Origin: Gnetum montanum
Lineage: Eukaryota; Streptophyta; Gnetopsida; Gnetales; Gnetaceae
DNA length: 64,000 nucleotides
NCBI GenBank assembly: GCA_015680685.1
Contig: MNCI01006062.1
Coordinates: 404,145-468,144, forward strand
Reading direction: 5' to 3'
Each line of letters starts with the position of its first letter. Positions within the stretch are counted from its first letter, which is position 1. Below, piece by piece: positions 10,645 through 23,109 of the stretch. A program made the translations under genes and the position numbers. The notes beneath the pieces are model-generated. The model made no database searches, was not told the origin of the DNA, and worked only from the letters and a program-made list of their open reading frames with translations.

Positions 10645-11513
10645 TGATGAGCAGCGAGTACCCCCTATGTCCAACCAGATGAATCATAAGCATTCATGCA
10701 TAATCTAGTCAAATTCTGTGGATGGGACTAGTTGTGGCATCTAGATCGTTAAGCATTGATTGCAAGATGTTGTCTTCCCACTTGGACTAGTGGTAGCTTT
10801 GTCACGTATGGTTTAGTTCAAAGTGAAGCATATGATAATTAATATTATTGCAACCTTAAACTAATCTTAACGATAACAAAAAAATTAATTATTTAACCTA
10901 ATTAACAATAGAAAGTAAAGTCTAAACTAGCCTACAAGCCATGAGTGTCTGCTCTTAGCTTATTGTACATGTACTGAACCCACGTGTGCACTACTGGGAT
11001 TACCAAGTGCTATGCTACTAGATGAGCCAAGTAATAATGTTGCTAGGATTACCAAGTGAATACATGTTGACACTCAAAATATGTCATGCTTATTCTACCA
11101 ATTAATTAACTTGCATAAAATGTAGATATTAAGTAAATGAAAAGTAAATCTAATCTAAGTCAAAGTGTTGTAATGAATAAGAATCAATAGCGATCTTATT
11201 ATCATTCATGGAATGTGTTTAGATACAGTGCCACTCGAATAAGATGTTGTATAACTAACTCAAATACACACTACGGGCACTCACTAACTATTCTCTAAGA
11301 CTACAAAATAAAACTACAAGAGTTCAGCTACTCTATTAACAAAGAATTTGTATGCCCAATACATAGCAGTATCACGTGTATTTATAAGCGAGCATGCATC
11401 TTGCGATATTAAATATCTGTTATCGCAACTTGTGCTTTGATATGGAGGCTCCAAAATTGGAGCTTTAATATTAGGGATCCAATATTAGGACCTATGCAAA
11501 ATATGATTCATCG
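10645..11513 (-). mobile_element. 3' LTR of element B (complete, 869 bp)
   Basis: The plus strand begins TGATGAGCAGCGAGTACCCC, the complement of the LTR end also seen at 35221 and 43606, and closes with ATGATTCATCG. Its parts match the two halves of B's 5' LTR (16613-17162 and 26975-27286) in order. It carries the gene-end side words GTGACAAAGC in decayed form and the promoter-side words GAGCATGCATCTTGCGAT. Confidence 0.85.
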
Positions 11514-11522
11514 TACCCCCAC
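11514..11522 (-). promoter_or_regulatory. Polypurine tract of element B
   Basis: The minus strand reads GTGGGGGTA directly before the 3' LTR. The same tract (GGGGGTA) stands before the 3' LTRs of A (26191-26200) and D (42741-42749), which ties the three elements together. Confidence 0.8.
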
Positions 11523-13883
11523 AACTGAATGAAAACTCATCATGAAGTAAACAAAAAGAGGAATAAGTTTCTTACAAAAATATTTGGAAGGTATGGGATT
11601 ATTAATTGATTCTAACTAATAATTGACTCTGAGTGTCGCATTACAAAATTTTATTTGAGTGGATGCATACAGAATGACAAAATGATAAAAATACTAGACA
11701 GACATTGAAGATTACAAAATTTTGTAGAGATCTTCAAAAATTTGCTAAAGATGATTCTTGTTGTTGCTGCTAGCAGTGGCAAACTTCCAACCTTGATTGT
11801 TATGTTGATGCTTCTTTGGTTATGCAAAACGTTCTTGAAGGATGGACAAAAATTTCTTCTCATTATCCCATGAATCTAGCAATCATGCGATGTTTCAGTT
11901 GTTATCTTGTATGTGCTATAATTTGTCCATGAGCATATCCTCCATTATCCCTCTCTTGACCTCGTTTTCATGCTTGGCAAAATACCTTCTTCCTTAGGCA
12001 TTTTATTTAGCATCACCTACAATCACCAAAGGATCAACATTAGTTTTGGTAAATTTTCCTTAATAATTAACCCTTTTCAGATCCCTTAGTTTGTGTTTAA
12101 GCATAAGGTGATGACAACATACTATGCCCAAGGCTATGAGGTAACTAAAATCATCAAGCTATTCATCTTATTTTGGTTAATTGCTATTAGTTACCACAAT
12201 GTTCAAAAATAGGATGTTGGAAAAATTTCAAAGCAGGCATCCCTAGCCCCCATAAGTAACAAGTGTAACTTTGGAAATACACAAGTTTTCAAACAACTGA
12301 AACCAAAGGTCCAATGCAGAAGATGGCCAAGAAATATTAATGGATATGGAAATAGAAAAGTAGGAAAAATTAATGAAATAGATGAGATGTAATCCCAAAA
12401 TCACGCATAAATTTAGAGAAATCACCACTGATGTTCTGGAAGATGTGAAGGTTAGTTCAAAGCCATAATCAACAAAAGTTATGCAAGTGGGTCCTTTCCA
12501 AAGTAGGCTCCTTCCATAATGCCCTTGCATAACCACTTCTAGAGATATCCATGGGCACCTTGGAAGTTAAATATAGATCATGCCTTTGTTCCAAACAACA
12601 CACAAATGCCTTGGTTGGGATGTTGCACTATACTGCACAAAATCAAAAGGCTAATAATTGTATGCACCAATGAGGTGAATAATGGGAGGAGAATGGATTA
12701 CAAAGATAGGGATGTAAGGTACTTAACCATGTCCATAATAGGTTCTGGTGTCAAGTATGATTAAAATGACCAGCATACCTATCTATCCAAGTTTCAAACC
12801 AAGTCCATACCATGAACAGTGACCTCACATTGATGTGTTCCCTCTTACCTGCCACCATGAGTCCATAACCACCTCAAAGAACAATCATCACTCCAAAAAG
12901 AGAAGAAGGAAGGGAGGACCTTAGTTAGAGGGGCACCTTCAAGCATGGGTAACATGTCTTTCTAGCCCCATAAGTAGCGCTTGTAGCCTGTTATTGAGTC
13001 TAAGGGATGTGCTTTGAATTCCCATTTTTATTTGTGTTTTTTTAATATATTTTTATGATTTTGGATGGGAACCACACCATGTAAAGACTTTTAGCTTCAT
13101 GTTATTGGTCAACGAAGGAGTGATGATACATTCCTAGAGGATTCATAAAGTCTAAGGGGTGTGCTTTGAATTCCCATTATTATTTGTGTTTTCTTTATAT
13201 ATTTTTATGATTTTGGATGGGAACCACACCATGTAAAAACTTTTAACTTCATGTTATTGGTCAACGAAGGAGTGATGATACATTCCTAGAGAAAGTCAAG
13301 AAGAGAATTCAACAAATCCCCTTGAAGTCACACCCTTTTCCATTCCCACTTGGTCTTTTCCTTTTTCTTTAAGCTATAATGATCATTGATTGATTTTAGT
13401 TTCATGAAAGAATAACCAAATTGCATTCATGACAAAAGAACCTTGTATTTAGGGAATTGGAGGGATGGATGAGGTGGTCTCACTACTTCACACAATTACT
13501 TACCAAATCATCTTAATAGCATAGCACAAAAACCCAACACATAGCGTTGAATTATACATCATGACTTGGCAATATTATTAATGAAAAAATAAAAGATATT
13601 TATAAAATATAAAGAAAATTACTCAAGAAAAGAGAAAATTATAACAAACAAGAAAATATCAAGAAATGAAAACTTATTAAGAATTGGAAAATGGTAAAAG
13701 AAATAGGAAAATGATAAAAAATTGTAAAACAAAAAAGGTGAAAAACACATATTAGTTCTTGAACCATGATGGAGCATCTCCCCCACAACTAAACTTATGG
13801 TTGGACATTCGGGAGATGGCCTACATAATCCCCTAGTTATACACCACTGGTTTCCCATCTATTACTATTATTGATTTAATTAT
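11523..13883 (-). other. Element B: 3' internal region, no pol
   Basis: No RT, RNase H, integrase or protease motif could be found on either strand. A minus-strand frame at 12243-12536 starts MVMQGHYGRSLLWKGPTCI. A similar stretch occurs in D at 38811 (MCLRKGMIGRNLLWGGPTY) and as DNA in A near 25410-25450, so this module is shared by all three elements. It may be a small protein or a conserved untranslated signal. A tandem duplication lies at 12996-13290. Confidence 0.5.
12996..13290. repeat. Tandem duplication of about 145 bp inside B
   Basis: The segment from GTCTAAGGGATGTGCTTTGA near 12998 to CATTCCTAGAG near 13139 recurs from 13150 to 13290 with few changes. A related single copy lies in element A near 24840-24940, in the orientation expected for A. 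It is therefore a family sequence that doubled in B. Confidence 0.8.
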
Positions 13884-16500
13884 TCATGTGGTAGCACATC
13901 TAACATTGGTGATAATCTCATTTGGATCATTCAAAGACATTTCTTCAACTAGACTTGAAGGTATTTCTATTTTAGAGGGTCCAGATATGTTTGCGTCTTC
14001 TTCTTGATTTTCTATTTTAATTCCTAGGTCTCTATGTTTAATATTCTCTTTTGGTGTATAATTAGAGTCTAAGAGATTTGTATCTAAGTCCTCTGTTTGG
14101 TCCATTTTCTTAAGTCTAGAACTAATAAGCAAATCAATTACTTCCATGCATCTTTGAAACAGTTTTTTATTCTCATTTTCAAGTTACTAGATGTCTTCTG
14201 GTTTAGTGACTACGATGTAGACTAGGTTCTGCTCACACACTTGGTTCTTAACTTTGTTGTGGGTTGTGTTAATATTTTGAATTTCCAACCCACAACTACA
14301 TCCTTTACTATTAGTTATGCATGGATTATTTTGTTTCTCCATAATGATAGGTTTATCGTTTATGTCTTGTGTTAAGGTGGTGATGATTGTTGGCTTTTGC
14401 ATATGATCAAGAGACCTTGTTCTGGAGAGGAAGGATGTTGCACTACATTGGCCTTGTGCTAATTTTGATGTGCCAGTAGGTCTATGAGTTTTGTGCCCAT
14501 GTAAGAAAATTGTACTAAAGAAAGGATGTTTCCAAGGTTGTGGTTGAGATCTACTAGCATTATCATTTCCATGTATATTTATAGCACAAGAGACATTCTT
14601 TTGTTGATGTTGTGGTGATGAGCCTTCATGTGTTGTTGGTGGTAACATATGGTGGAGGGAAGTATGAGAATATTGAGGATATGATGGAGGACAAGAGGCA
14701 TAAGATGGTGATCCCATAGAAGATGCTACAGGTTGATGATATTCAAGAGAGTGGTAGTAGTGAGTTGAGATAGAGGAGGTAGAACCAGTTGGAAAAATAG
14801 GTTGTTGAACATAATATTCATACGAGTCCAGGTGGCAATAAGGGTAGTGCTAGTTTGATGATGGCCTCCCCCATAACTGTGGGTTTTGCCACTATGGTTG
14901 ATAGTAGTTTTGAGGCTGATAAGAAGTCCCACTTGGATATTATGGTTGGTTATAGGACTACCTATAATTACCTTGTGAAAAAGGTAATTTCCTAGGCATT
15001 TTCCTTTGTACGAACTTGGGATTCAAAGAAAAAGTCTAATACTCATGTAGATGTAACATGACTAGGCAATAGCCCTTTGGATGGTCATATAGGTAGATGT
15101 CACATCCATCACCCTCTTCTAAGGTTGATTCTATAGCCTCTTCTTCTATAGCTATTTTTCTTTTTTGCTGATAAGTGTTCTTAGCTATTTCTTGGTTCTT
15201 TTTCCTCTTCTTGTTTTGATCACTTGATTCTTGTTACATTACTCTCTCCTCTATGGTTATCACGTAAGTTGTAACTTTGTCATTCATCAACTCCCACATC
15301 TTAGCTTTAAGTTCATCAATTGACTTTTGTATTAGCAAGGTTTGTTCTGAAATCACCTCATCAAGAGCTACCTCTTTTTCCTCATCATAGATATGGACAC
15401 TCTTCTTTTGAAGAGTTGCATCCAAGTTATATTCCTCTACATTCTCTCATTTACATAGCTCTCCTTCTTCTTTTGCCACTTGTTGGCTCAGCCTTTGTAT
15501 CTGATGGGCTTTTAGTTCCTATAATTGATCTTGGGCATAAATCCCAAGGGTCTCCCTCGTTTGATTACAAAGCCCATCTATGATGTGGAAAAGTTACTCT
15601 TTTTTAGAGAAATCATGGCCTAGACATCTATGTAGTATAGAATAGTATCTATCCAAGGATTCATGATTTTCTTACTTCCACCCTTGGATTTGTTTTCTCA
15701 AGTTCGACACTCTCACATTGTTAACCACTGATGGATTGAATCAGGTTCCAATGATCTATACCAACTTTTAGCTTTTTCAACTAGTGTCCTAGGAAAAAGC
15801 TTAAGCTTTTGCCACTTAACGTTCAATATTTTGCAAGGCATAGGGATCATGGAAGACTTGTAAGTGATGTTGTAGATCAAAATTATAACCTCCCCTAAAT
15901 TTTGAAATGTTTTCCATATTAATCTATTTAATGCGGCTGTTCCTTTGATGCCTTTGGGATATTTGAACTACCTTCTTAATTTGTGTTAGGCCCCTAGTAG
16001 CCAACAAGGGTTCATCTATACTAGATATGTCATGGTGATAATCTATATTTCTATTCATATTATTGTGATGATCTTGTCTATGCTCATTTTGATGTATTTG
16101 ATTTTGCCCTTGGGTTCAATTTCTATCTTTATCTTGATCCCTTAGTGAAGTTCTATCTCTATACCTATGTTCGTCTTTATCAAAACTAGACATTGAAGAG
16201 GAAGAGGAATATGAGGAACTAGAAGAATCACCATGGCTCCCATATTCCCCCCCATGATCCCTTGATCTATCTTTTCTAGGTTTGGAGAAGGTCCTAGGCC
16301 TCGAGGCCCTCCTTGTTCTAGGACTTTCTCCATCTCCTCTAAGATTATCTGTACCAATTATACATAGTCCTTGCATGTAGTATGGGTCAAAATGAGCATA
16401 TCAAACCCTTACTTGAGGTTGTTCACTCCAATTCTCTTCAATATAGAACCTATCATTTCTCTTATGAGTGTTCTCATCATACTTGGTCCTATGTGAAGAA
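13884..16500 (-). pseudogene. Element B: gag polyprotein, disrupted
   Basis: Gag forms the particle that packages element RNA. On the minus strand the N-terminal part (16376-16116) is Arg/Ser-rich, with RTRRASRPRTFSKPRKD and a Ser-rich run. The core at about 15990-15480 reads VSNLRKQIQGWK, LDRYYSILHRCLGHDF, QTRETLGIYAQDQL and QQVAKEEGEL. The same motifs occur in D (36150-36425) and A (19270-19560), matching the retrotransposon gag family. A segment at 15425-15234 may form a coiled coil. A Pro/Ser/His-rich part follows (14932-14187), then an acidic frame (14147-13884). Stops are frequent. Confidence 0.7.
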
Positions 16501-16593
16501 GACATGGCATTTATTTGATATGTGTGTGACTTAAAATATTAATACCTTTACAGTGATCTTTTATAATATAACTAATCTAAATAACTAGCATCA

Positions 16594-16612
16594 TCCTCAG
16601 CAACAGTGCCAA
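16594..16612 (-). promoter_or_regulatory. Primer-binding site of element B (tRNA-Asp type)
   Basis: The minus strand reads TTGGCACTGTTGCTGAGGA directly after the 5' LTR. The plant tRNA-Asp 3' end predicts TTGGCGCCGTTGCCGGGGA, so the four differences are all transitions. This primer is typical of Athila/Tat retrotransposons. Confidence 0.75.
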
Positions 16613-17162
16613 TGATGAGGAGCAAGTACCTATTACGTTCAACCATATGAATCACAAGTGTTCATGTGTAATCTAGTCAAATTTTATGGATGGGACTAGT
16701 TGTGGCATCTAGATCATTAAGCATTGATTGTAGGACATTATCTTCCCAATTGGACTAGTGGTACCTTTGTCACATATGATTTAGTCTAAAGTGAGGCTAT
16801 ATGATAATCGATGTTGTTGCAGCCTTAAATTAATCTTAACAATAAAAGAGAAATTAATTATTTAATATAATTAATAATGGAAAGTAAAGCCTAAACTAGC
16901 CTACAGGTGATGAGTATCCATTCCTAGCTTGCCATACACATCTTGAACCCATATATCCACTACTGAGATTACCAAGAACTATGCTACTGGGTGAACCAAG
17001 TAATAACATTGTTAGGATTACCAAGTGAATATGTGTTTGCGCTTGAAACTGGTCATGCTTATTCTGCCAATTAATTAACTTGCATAAAATGTAGATATTA
17101 ACTAAGTACATGAAAAGTAAATTGCATAGAAAGTAAATCTAATCTAAATCAAAGTGCCTTAA
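16613..17162 (-). mobile_element. 5' LTR of element B, part next to the primer site
   Basis: It aligns with 10645-11190 of the 3' LTR. The LTR is cut at TTAATGAAT near 17162 by element A and resumes at 26975 with ATTGTCGTTGATGG, which aligns with ATTATCATTCATGG at 11204. About 20 bases of B (11187-11203 in the intact copy) are missing at the junction. Confidence 0.8.
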
Positions 17163-17928
17163 TGAATATTGCATACACGATATCCCGTCCTGTCTCATCT
17201 TTTATAAATAAGAGGTGGCACCCTTTGTTCCAAGATAGTTAGACCTAGACCCTTAGCCTAATTCTTGTAGTTTAGTCATTCTAGAGTTAGAATTATTTCT
17301 GTGTGCCCGTAGTAGGAGTCATAGAGTGAACGGATCTTTATTCGAACAATTTGTACCTGAGCACAATTTTGTGTATGGCAATAAAGATGAACTTTATGAT
17401 AAACCTTGCAGCATACAAATTAAGCTAATTAGTAATTAATTATTGGTTAATGATTTCCTAGTTAATTAATATCTCTCTTAACCTTCAACCCCCTTAGTTA
17501 AATACACTTAGTACGACTGCTTTGAGCATGTGTGTAGCACTTGGTAACCAAGTAATGATTAGTGTTTGGTAATCCCAGCAGCATTGCACTAGTTCAGGAT
17601 GTCTATGGCAAGTGGGAACGGATATTGGTGTTAGAAACATTTAGAAACTAGTTAATGAATAGTTAATGTAAGTTAGTCACTTAGTTCTCTCTCTCTTTCC
17701 TTTATTAGCATAATACATAAACAATACAAAAGCTATAAAAATCATATATCTCAAGCTTACTTAACCATACAACCGTGACAATACAAGTAAGTTTGGGAAG
17801 ACAACGATTGATTAACCCTAAGTGTTTCATTAAGGCATGTAAGCACTTAGTCCTTGGAGTTTGACCGTATCGTGCGTGAAACGCTCGTATTCGTATGGTT
17901 GAGTGTAGGGGTACCTTGCCACCCATCA
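17163..17928 (+). mobile_element. 5' LTR of element A
   Basis: It matches the 3' LTR at 26201-26974 along its length. The first bases are damaged: TGA is followed directly by AATATTGCATAC, without the TGAGCCGC seen in the other copy. A TATA box (TATAAATA) lies at 17203-17210 and a poly-A signal type word AATAAA near 17381. It ends CACCCATCA at 17928. Two TATCGCG-type words in U3 are decayed to TATTGCA and TATCCCG. Confidence 0.85.
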
Positions 17929-17947
17929 TTGGCGCTGTTGTCGGGGA
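17929..17947 (+). promoter_or_regulatory. Primer-binding site of element A (tRNA-Asp type)
   Basis: TTGGCGCTGTTGTCGGGGA differs from the sequence complementary to the plant tRNA-Asp 3' end by two C-to-T changes. It directly follows the LTR end CATCA. Confidence 0.85.
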
Positions 17948-18044
17948 CTTAGTTGTTTGTGCGCTACATAGAACATAGGAAATCATTCATATCGTTGGAA
18001 CGTTAGAACAAACCCTTAGGGTTAATCAAACAAAAGACAAGACA

Positions 18045-20630
18045 ATGGTACATCGCACATTGAACAAGACAAGATGTCTTCTTCTTCGCATAAGAGCACT
18101 TCACCACCTAAGACTAACACAAGAGGTAGTCGACGGCATAATACATGTAACCAAGATCCGCCAGTTCCTCAATAGTTTCATGTGGTATATACTCATCCTG
18201 ATGAGTATGTACCTGATTTCACCTTTATTCTCCACCAAGATGAACAACTGTGTTGGAGAGACTTGGAGGGTAACATAGTGTTGCCTCCAAACCGATCAAT
18301 CCCCAACATGCTCCTTCATGCTCTCTCACAAATAGGCATGCTACTTTTATACGCAGAATACTTTGCATGTGATCATGACACAAGGGACTATCATCCCACA
18401 AAAGCACAACATCAAAGGGACTTATGACAGGAGAGATACCACACATCCTTGAATGATAAATGGCCCCACGACGCTCCACATGTTTTGAGCGAAATTGAGG
18501 ATGGTGAACCTATTTCAACAGGTTCCCCATGAAACGATGTTCCTCCTCTTGACAATGGTCAACAGGTAGTGTATCAGAACCTCCACTCCACTATTCACAA
18601 CCCTGGTTCTGATACCCATGAATATGAAGTGTTCAAAAAAGGAACACAAACACACGATAAGGGTAGATGTTCTGATCGTGATCACGATCGAGNTTTTTCT
18701 ACCTTCTCTTCGGTGGTCTCGGCCTCGATCGTGATCACAATCAGAANGGTTCTCCTTCTTCTTCACCTTCATCGTCACCTTCACCCTCTCCTTCAGTGTC
18801 CATATGCAGTCATAAGGAAACCAATCATGAGGATAAAGGAAAACAAAGTGAAAAACATCGATGAGACAGTCGAGAACGAGGACGAGGGCACTCTAAGGAA
18901 TCAAGGCATACAAGAATAGAGAGTAGGGAACTACGTAGACACCATAGACACTATGAACAAGATGATCACAAAGAATCCCTACTCGCAACTAGAAGCATGC
19001 TAGATATAACGAAGGCCATAAGAGTTCCAACAAGGCATCAAAAGGATAGTAGGATCAAGAGGTTAGACATGAACAACATCCCATGATTTGAAGGGTGATA
19101 CAATGCTAATCCTCAATGATGCATGTTGCTTGCAAAACATAGAAAATGAATGGCAAAAACTAAAGTTGTTCCCAAGGATACTAGTGAAAGAAGCTGAAAG
19201 CTAGTACCGTTTCTTAGAACCGGAATCCATTCAGAGGTGGAGTACAATGTTAGAACTGTTCAATGATAAGTACCAAACGTACTCCCGAGTGTCTAACCTA
19301 TGGAAGCAAATCCAAGGATGGAAGAAAGGAAATCATGAACCCTTGGATGCTACCATGGGCCGCTATTACGCACTGTTACATCATTGCCCTAGCCATGGTT
19401 ATTCATAGCGGGATCAACTACGCCATCTCATGGATGGACTTAGGCATGAAACAAGAAGAACCCTTGGGACGTACGCCCAAGGAAGGTTATCAAAGCTTAG
19501 GTCTCATCAAATTCATAGATTGCTAGAGCAAGTAGCCAAAGAAGAAGGTGAGCTATGAAAGAGACAAAGTGCAAAGGAATACAACTGACATCCTTCCCTC
19601 AGAAAAAGAGAAGTGAGATTTTGTGAGAAGGAAGAAGAGTCACCACTCAAAGAGATGGTGAATATGAAAAATTTGCCTCTCCAAAAGTTAATAACAAAAG
19701 TATCGGCAAAGGTAGATCAAATGTGGAACTCCCTGGATAGTAGGTTTGAAATTGTTCTTAAAATTGTAGAGGAGTCTAGGGAGCAAGGTAATGACCGCGA
19801 CAAAAAGAAAAAGAGAGAAGTGGACAATGCATGTAACAAGGGTATGGGTAAAATGAACATCACATAAAAGGTTATGGATTTAGACACGAACAATGATGAT
19901 GGATCTAAGATATGCCAATACGACCATCCTAAGGGATGTTGCCCAATGATCTCACATCTACAAGAGTCTAGGATGTATGCACTCAACCCATGACTAAATA
20001 AATAGCAAACACCCCAATGGTTGCCTTATCCCCAAGGTAACCTGAGGCAGTTTCACCAACCTTCAACATATTATCCAAGTGGAACTCCACCACAACTCGT
20101 TAAGCAACATCAACAATGGCAATACCCATAGTCATGGGGGATTCCACCACCAAGGCAACAATACCCCTACCGGCAACTTAACCCATATGGCTAATACGTG
20201 CAGCATCCAATCTCTCCACATGACTCTATTAGTCACGTTACACCACAACATCACTACCAAGCCCATGAGTGTTATAGAACTCCTTCTCCTAGGGAAGATA
20301 ACCCACAAATATACCATCCTTCAAATCCATCTGTAGCTCTCACACCAATAGCTCCATTACCACCCACTCCAGCAATGCAAGGGGAACTCCCTACTCAATC
20401 ACAACAACGCAATGCTGCAAGGGCTGTGAATTCTCAACCCGTTGTTGGTTCTAAAAACTGTATGAAGAAAAGACCTTTCTTCAAAACCAACAGTCCAACC
20501 AAGCCCTTACAACCACAAGCGGTTGAACCTTTGAACACCTCCCCATCAAATAAGGCTTCAGAGCTCCCTTCGAACCAAACACCGAGCTCAACGCATACAA
20601 TTATGTTAACACATGTCATTATTGACTAGA
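18045..20630 (+). pseudogene. Element A: gag, disrupted
   Basis: The gag core is at about 19125-19560: IENEWQKLKLFPRILVKEAE, then RWSTMLELFNDKYQTYSRVS, WKQIQGWKKGNHEPLDA, RYYALLHHCPSHGYS and QVAKEEGEL. It is the same domain as in B and D. The N-terminal part (18045-18900) covers a basic, charged region. The C-terminal part (20198-20629, open) is rich in Pro, Gln and Ser. Stops and frame shifts separate these parts. A 53-base inverted copy bounded by single Ns at 18693 and 18747 sits in the N-terminal part and is probably an assembly error. No CCHC zinc knuckle was found. Confidence 0.75.
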
Positions 20631-20639
20631 TTAAGGTTG

Positions 20640-21204
20640 GCCACCTTCCTAGGAAATTCTCTGATCCTGGAAGCCCTCTAATCTTTCTCCAAATCGCTGG
20701 GAATGTGCCATGCAAAGCTCTTCTCAATTCAAGTTCTAAAGTCAACTTAATATCACAACAAATGTACAAAGCCTGGAATCTACCTCCATTAAGGAAGAGC
20801 TATATTTTCCTAGAGTTGGTTGACCAGTCCATCATTGTTCCCCTGGGATTGGTGGAGGACATCGTTACCACTATGTGTGGGTGGTCGTACCCAATTGATT
20901 TCCTAGTGATACAAGTGAATAACAGTAAAGGGGACTTCCCAATAATAATGGGAAGGGCATCGCTAAGTACTATAGATACACGTCTAGGAATCCATGATCT
21001 TTCCCCAAAAATATCTAAGGAGAACACTTTTGGAAAGATCAAGAAGAAGAAGGTTCCATGCATCACATACAGTGATACAGGGTGCAACTGCGTGCAAAGA
21101 TCATGGGTTGTGCAAAGTTTAGCATTGCTTGCATGCAACCGGTGTGCACAAGACATTAATATACAAAAGTAGCTATATGCAATAGCCACACAACAAGAAG
21201 ACAC
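20640..21204 (+). pseudogene. Element A: aspartic protease region
   Basis: The open frame 20705-21172 has the layout of an Athila/Tat retropepsin: CKALLNSSSKVNLIS at the active-site position, then WSYPIDFLVIQVNN and FPIIMGRASLSTIDTRLGI. The active site is normally Asp-Ser/Leu-Gly-Ala. Here the Asp codon is AAT (Asn) and the Gly-Ala is Ser-Ser, so it would not cleave. The protease would have processed Gag-Pol. It lies directly after gag and before RT, in the order usual for the lineage. Confidence 0.75.
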
Positions 21205-21559
21205 CCAGTGGCTGATAGCTAATCAAGAGAGCAACTCACTAACGTGCATGGAACTAACTGAGAGAATAACTTGCACTTACATAAAAAGTATAAATGCACT
21301 AGAGCAAGTTCGCTGCCAACTTCCAAGCCTTAACCTTGAAAACATCAATTGGGGAAAGTTGGAAATTCCTGAAAAATTCAAACAAGAGCCCCTAGAATTG
21401 AAACTGTTGCCCACCAGTCTGGAATATATGATCCTCGAAAATGGAAAACTGGTAATCATCAATGTAAGACTTACTTCCAAACAAAAAGGAAGACTGTTGA
21501 AAGTGATAAAAAGTGGTCAAAAGCCTTTGCCTGGTTATATCCCAAATTAACTGGAATAT

Positions 21560-22870
21560 TTCCTAGGATATGCCAACATAGGATTTACACTGACCCCTCC
21601 ATGAAACCTCGAAAACAACCGCAAAGGCGATTGAACCCAAAATTGAAGCAAGTAGTAAAAGAAGAAATAGAACAGCTTCTTAAGGCTGGGTTCAGATATC
21701 CCATTGCTGATAGCGAATGGGTTAGCCCTCTGGTGATCATGCCTAAATAAGGAGGCAAATGGAGGGTGTGCATAGATTTTAGGCTACTGAACATGGCAAC
21801 ATTTAAGGTTCACTTTCTGTTGCCATTCATTGACTAATTATTAGACACCATATCAGGGCATTGCTATTATAGTTTTCTGGATGGCTATAGTGGGTACAAC
21901 CAAATACGGATAGCCCTAGAAGACCAAGCCAAGACAACATTCACCATTCCTTGGGGAATGTTTACGTATAGACAAATGTCGTTTGGCTTGTGTAATGCTC
22001 CTTCCACGTTTCAACATCTAATTCTAAGCATATTCCAATAGCAGATAGGGAACAGAGTGGAAGTCTTTATGGATGACTTCTCCACCTATGGAACACGTTT
22101 TGATCAAGCCTTGGACTGATTAGAGCAAGTGCTAAAAGGATGCATAGAAACCAACTTAAGGCTCAACTGGCAAAAAAGCCATTTAATGGTCCAACAAGGC
22201 ATAGTACTTGGGCATAAGGTTTTACATGCAGGAATAGAGATAGACCTAGATAAAATTAGGGTTATCCAAGGAATCACCCATCAACCGGAAACTATCAAAG
22301 ACATTCAATCATTCCTTGGACACACTGGCTACTATAGGAGATTCATTTGAGAACTTCTCCAAGATTGCCAAAGCGTTGGTAGAACTAACAAAGAAAGACA
22401 TACCTTTTGAGTGGATTAGAAAATGTGAACAAGCATTCCAAACTCTAAAAAAAAAGCTTGTAGAAACTCCCATTCTACAAGCTCTTGACTGGTTCATACC
22501 ATTTCACATAATGACTAATGCATCCAATTATGCTTACGGAGCTATACTTACATAGTTAGATGACCAAAAACACCCTTACTACATCCACTGTGCAAGTAAA
22601 AGTATCATCGATGCACAACTTAACTACACAACTACAAAGAAAGAATTAATGGTTGTAGTGTTTGCACTGGATAAGTTTAGGCACTATGTGTTAGGTTACA
22701 AAGTGTTCATCCACATGGATCATAGTGCAATCTGGTTCCTCATAAACAAGCCAATGGTTAGCCCTCATATGATACGATGGCTAGTAATCCTCCAAGAGTT
22801 CAATCTAACGATGATCGATCGAAAAGGCATCAAGAACATAGTTGCAGATCATTTATCTTGGTTGCACTAG
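21560..22870 (+). pseudogene. Element A: reverse transcriptase and RNase H
   Basis: RT motifs follow in order: EEIEQLLKAGF near 21660, GGKWRVCIDFRLLN at 21750, FLDGYSGYNQI at 21875, MSFGLCNAPSTFQ near 21975 and the core VEVFMDDFSTYG at 22060, with both core Asp residues kept. The connection part GHTGYYRRFI ends at 22350. RNase H begins near 22505 with TNASNYAYGAIL, where the catalytic Asp (usually TDAS) is Asn, and ends with KNIVADHLSWLH at 22866. Stops occur near 21749, 21835, 22039, 22118, 22349 and 22555. Most can be explained by one C-to-T or G-to-A change (CAA/CAG to TAA/TAG, TGG to TGA). Confidence 0.9.
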
Positions 22871-23109
22871 GATAGCAAAGAGGATGAATATGTAATGTCC
22901 GATCATTTTTCTGATGAGGCCCTCTTTGCCAATGTAGTGAATAACCAACCCACAGAAACAAACTGGTATAGTAGCATTCTCACCTATCTCCTTACTCAAC
23001 AAACACCACAGGAGCTGGACTTTAGGAAGAAACAACAGTTTCTTCATAGGGCCAAGTACTTCATGGAGATCAGTGGACAACTTTACAAAGTGTGTCTCGA
23101 TGGCTTGGT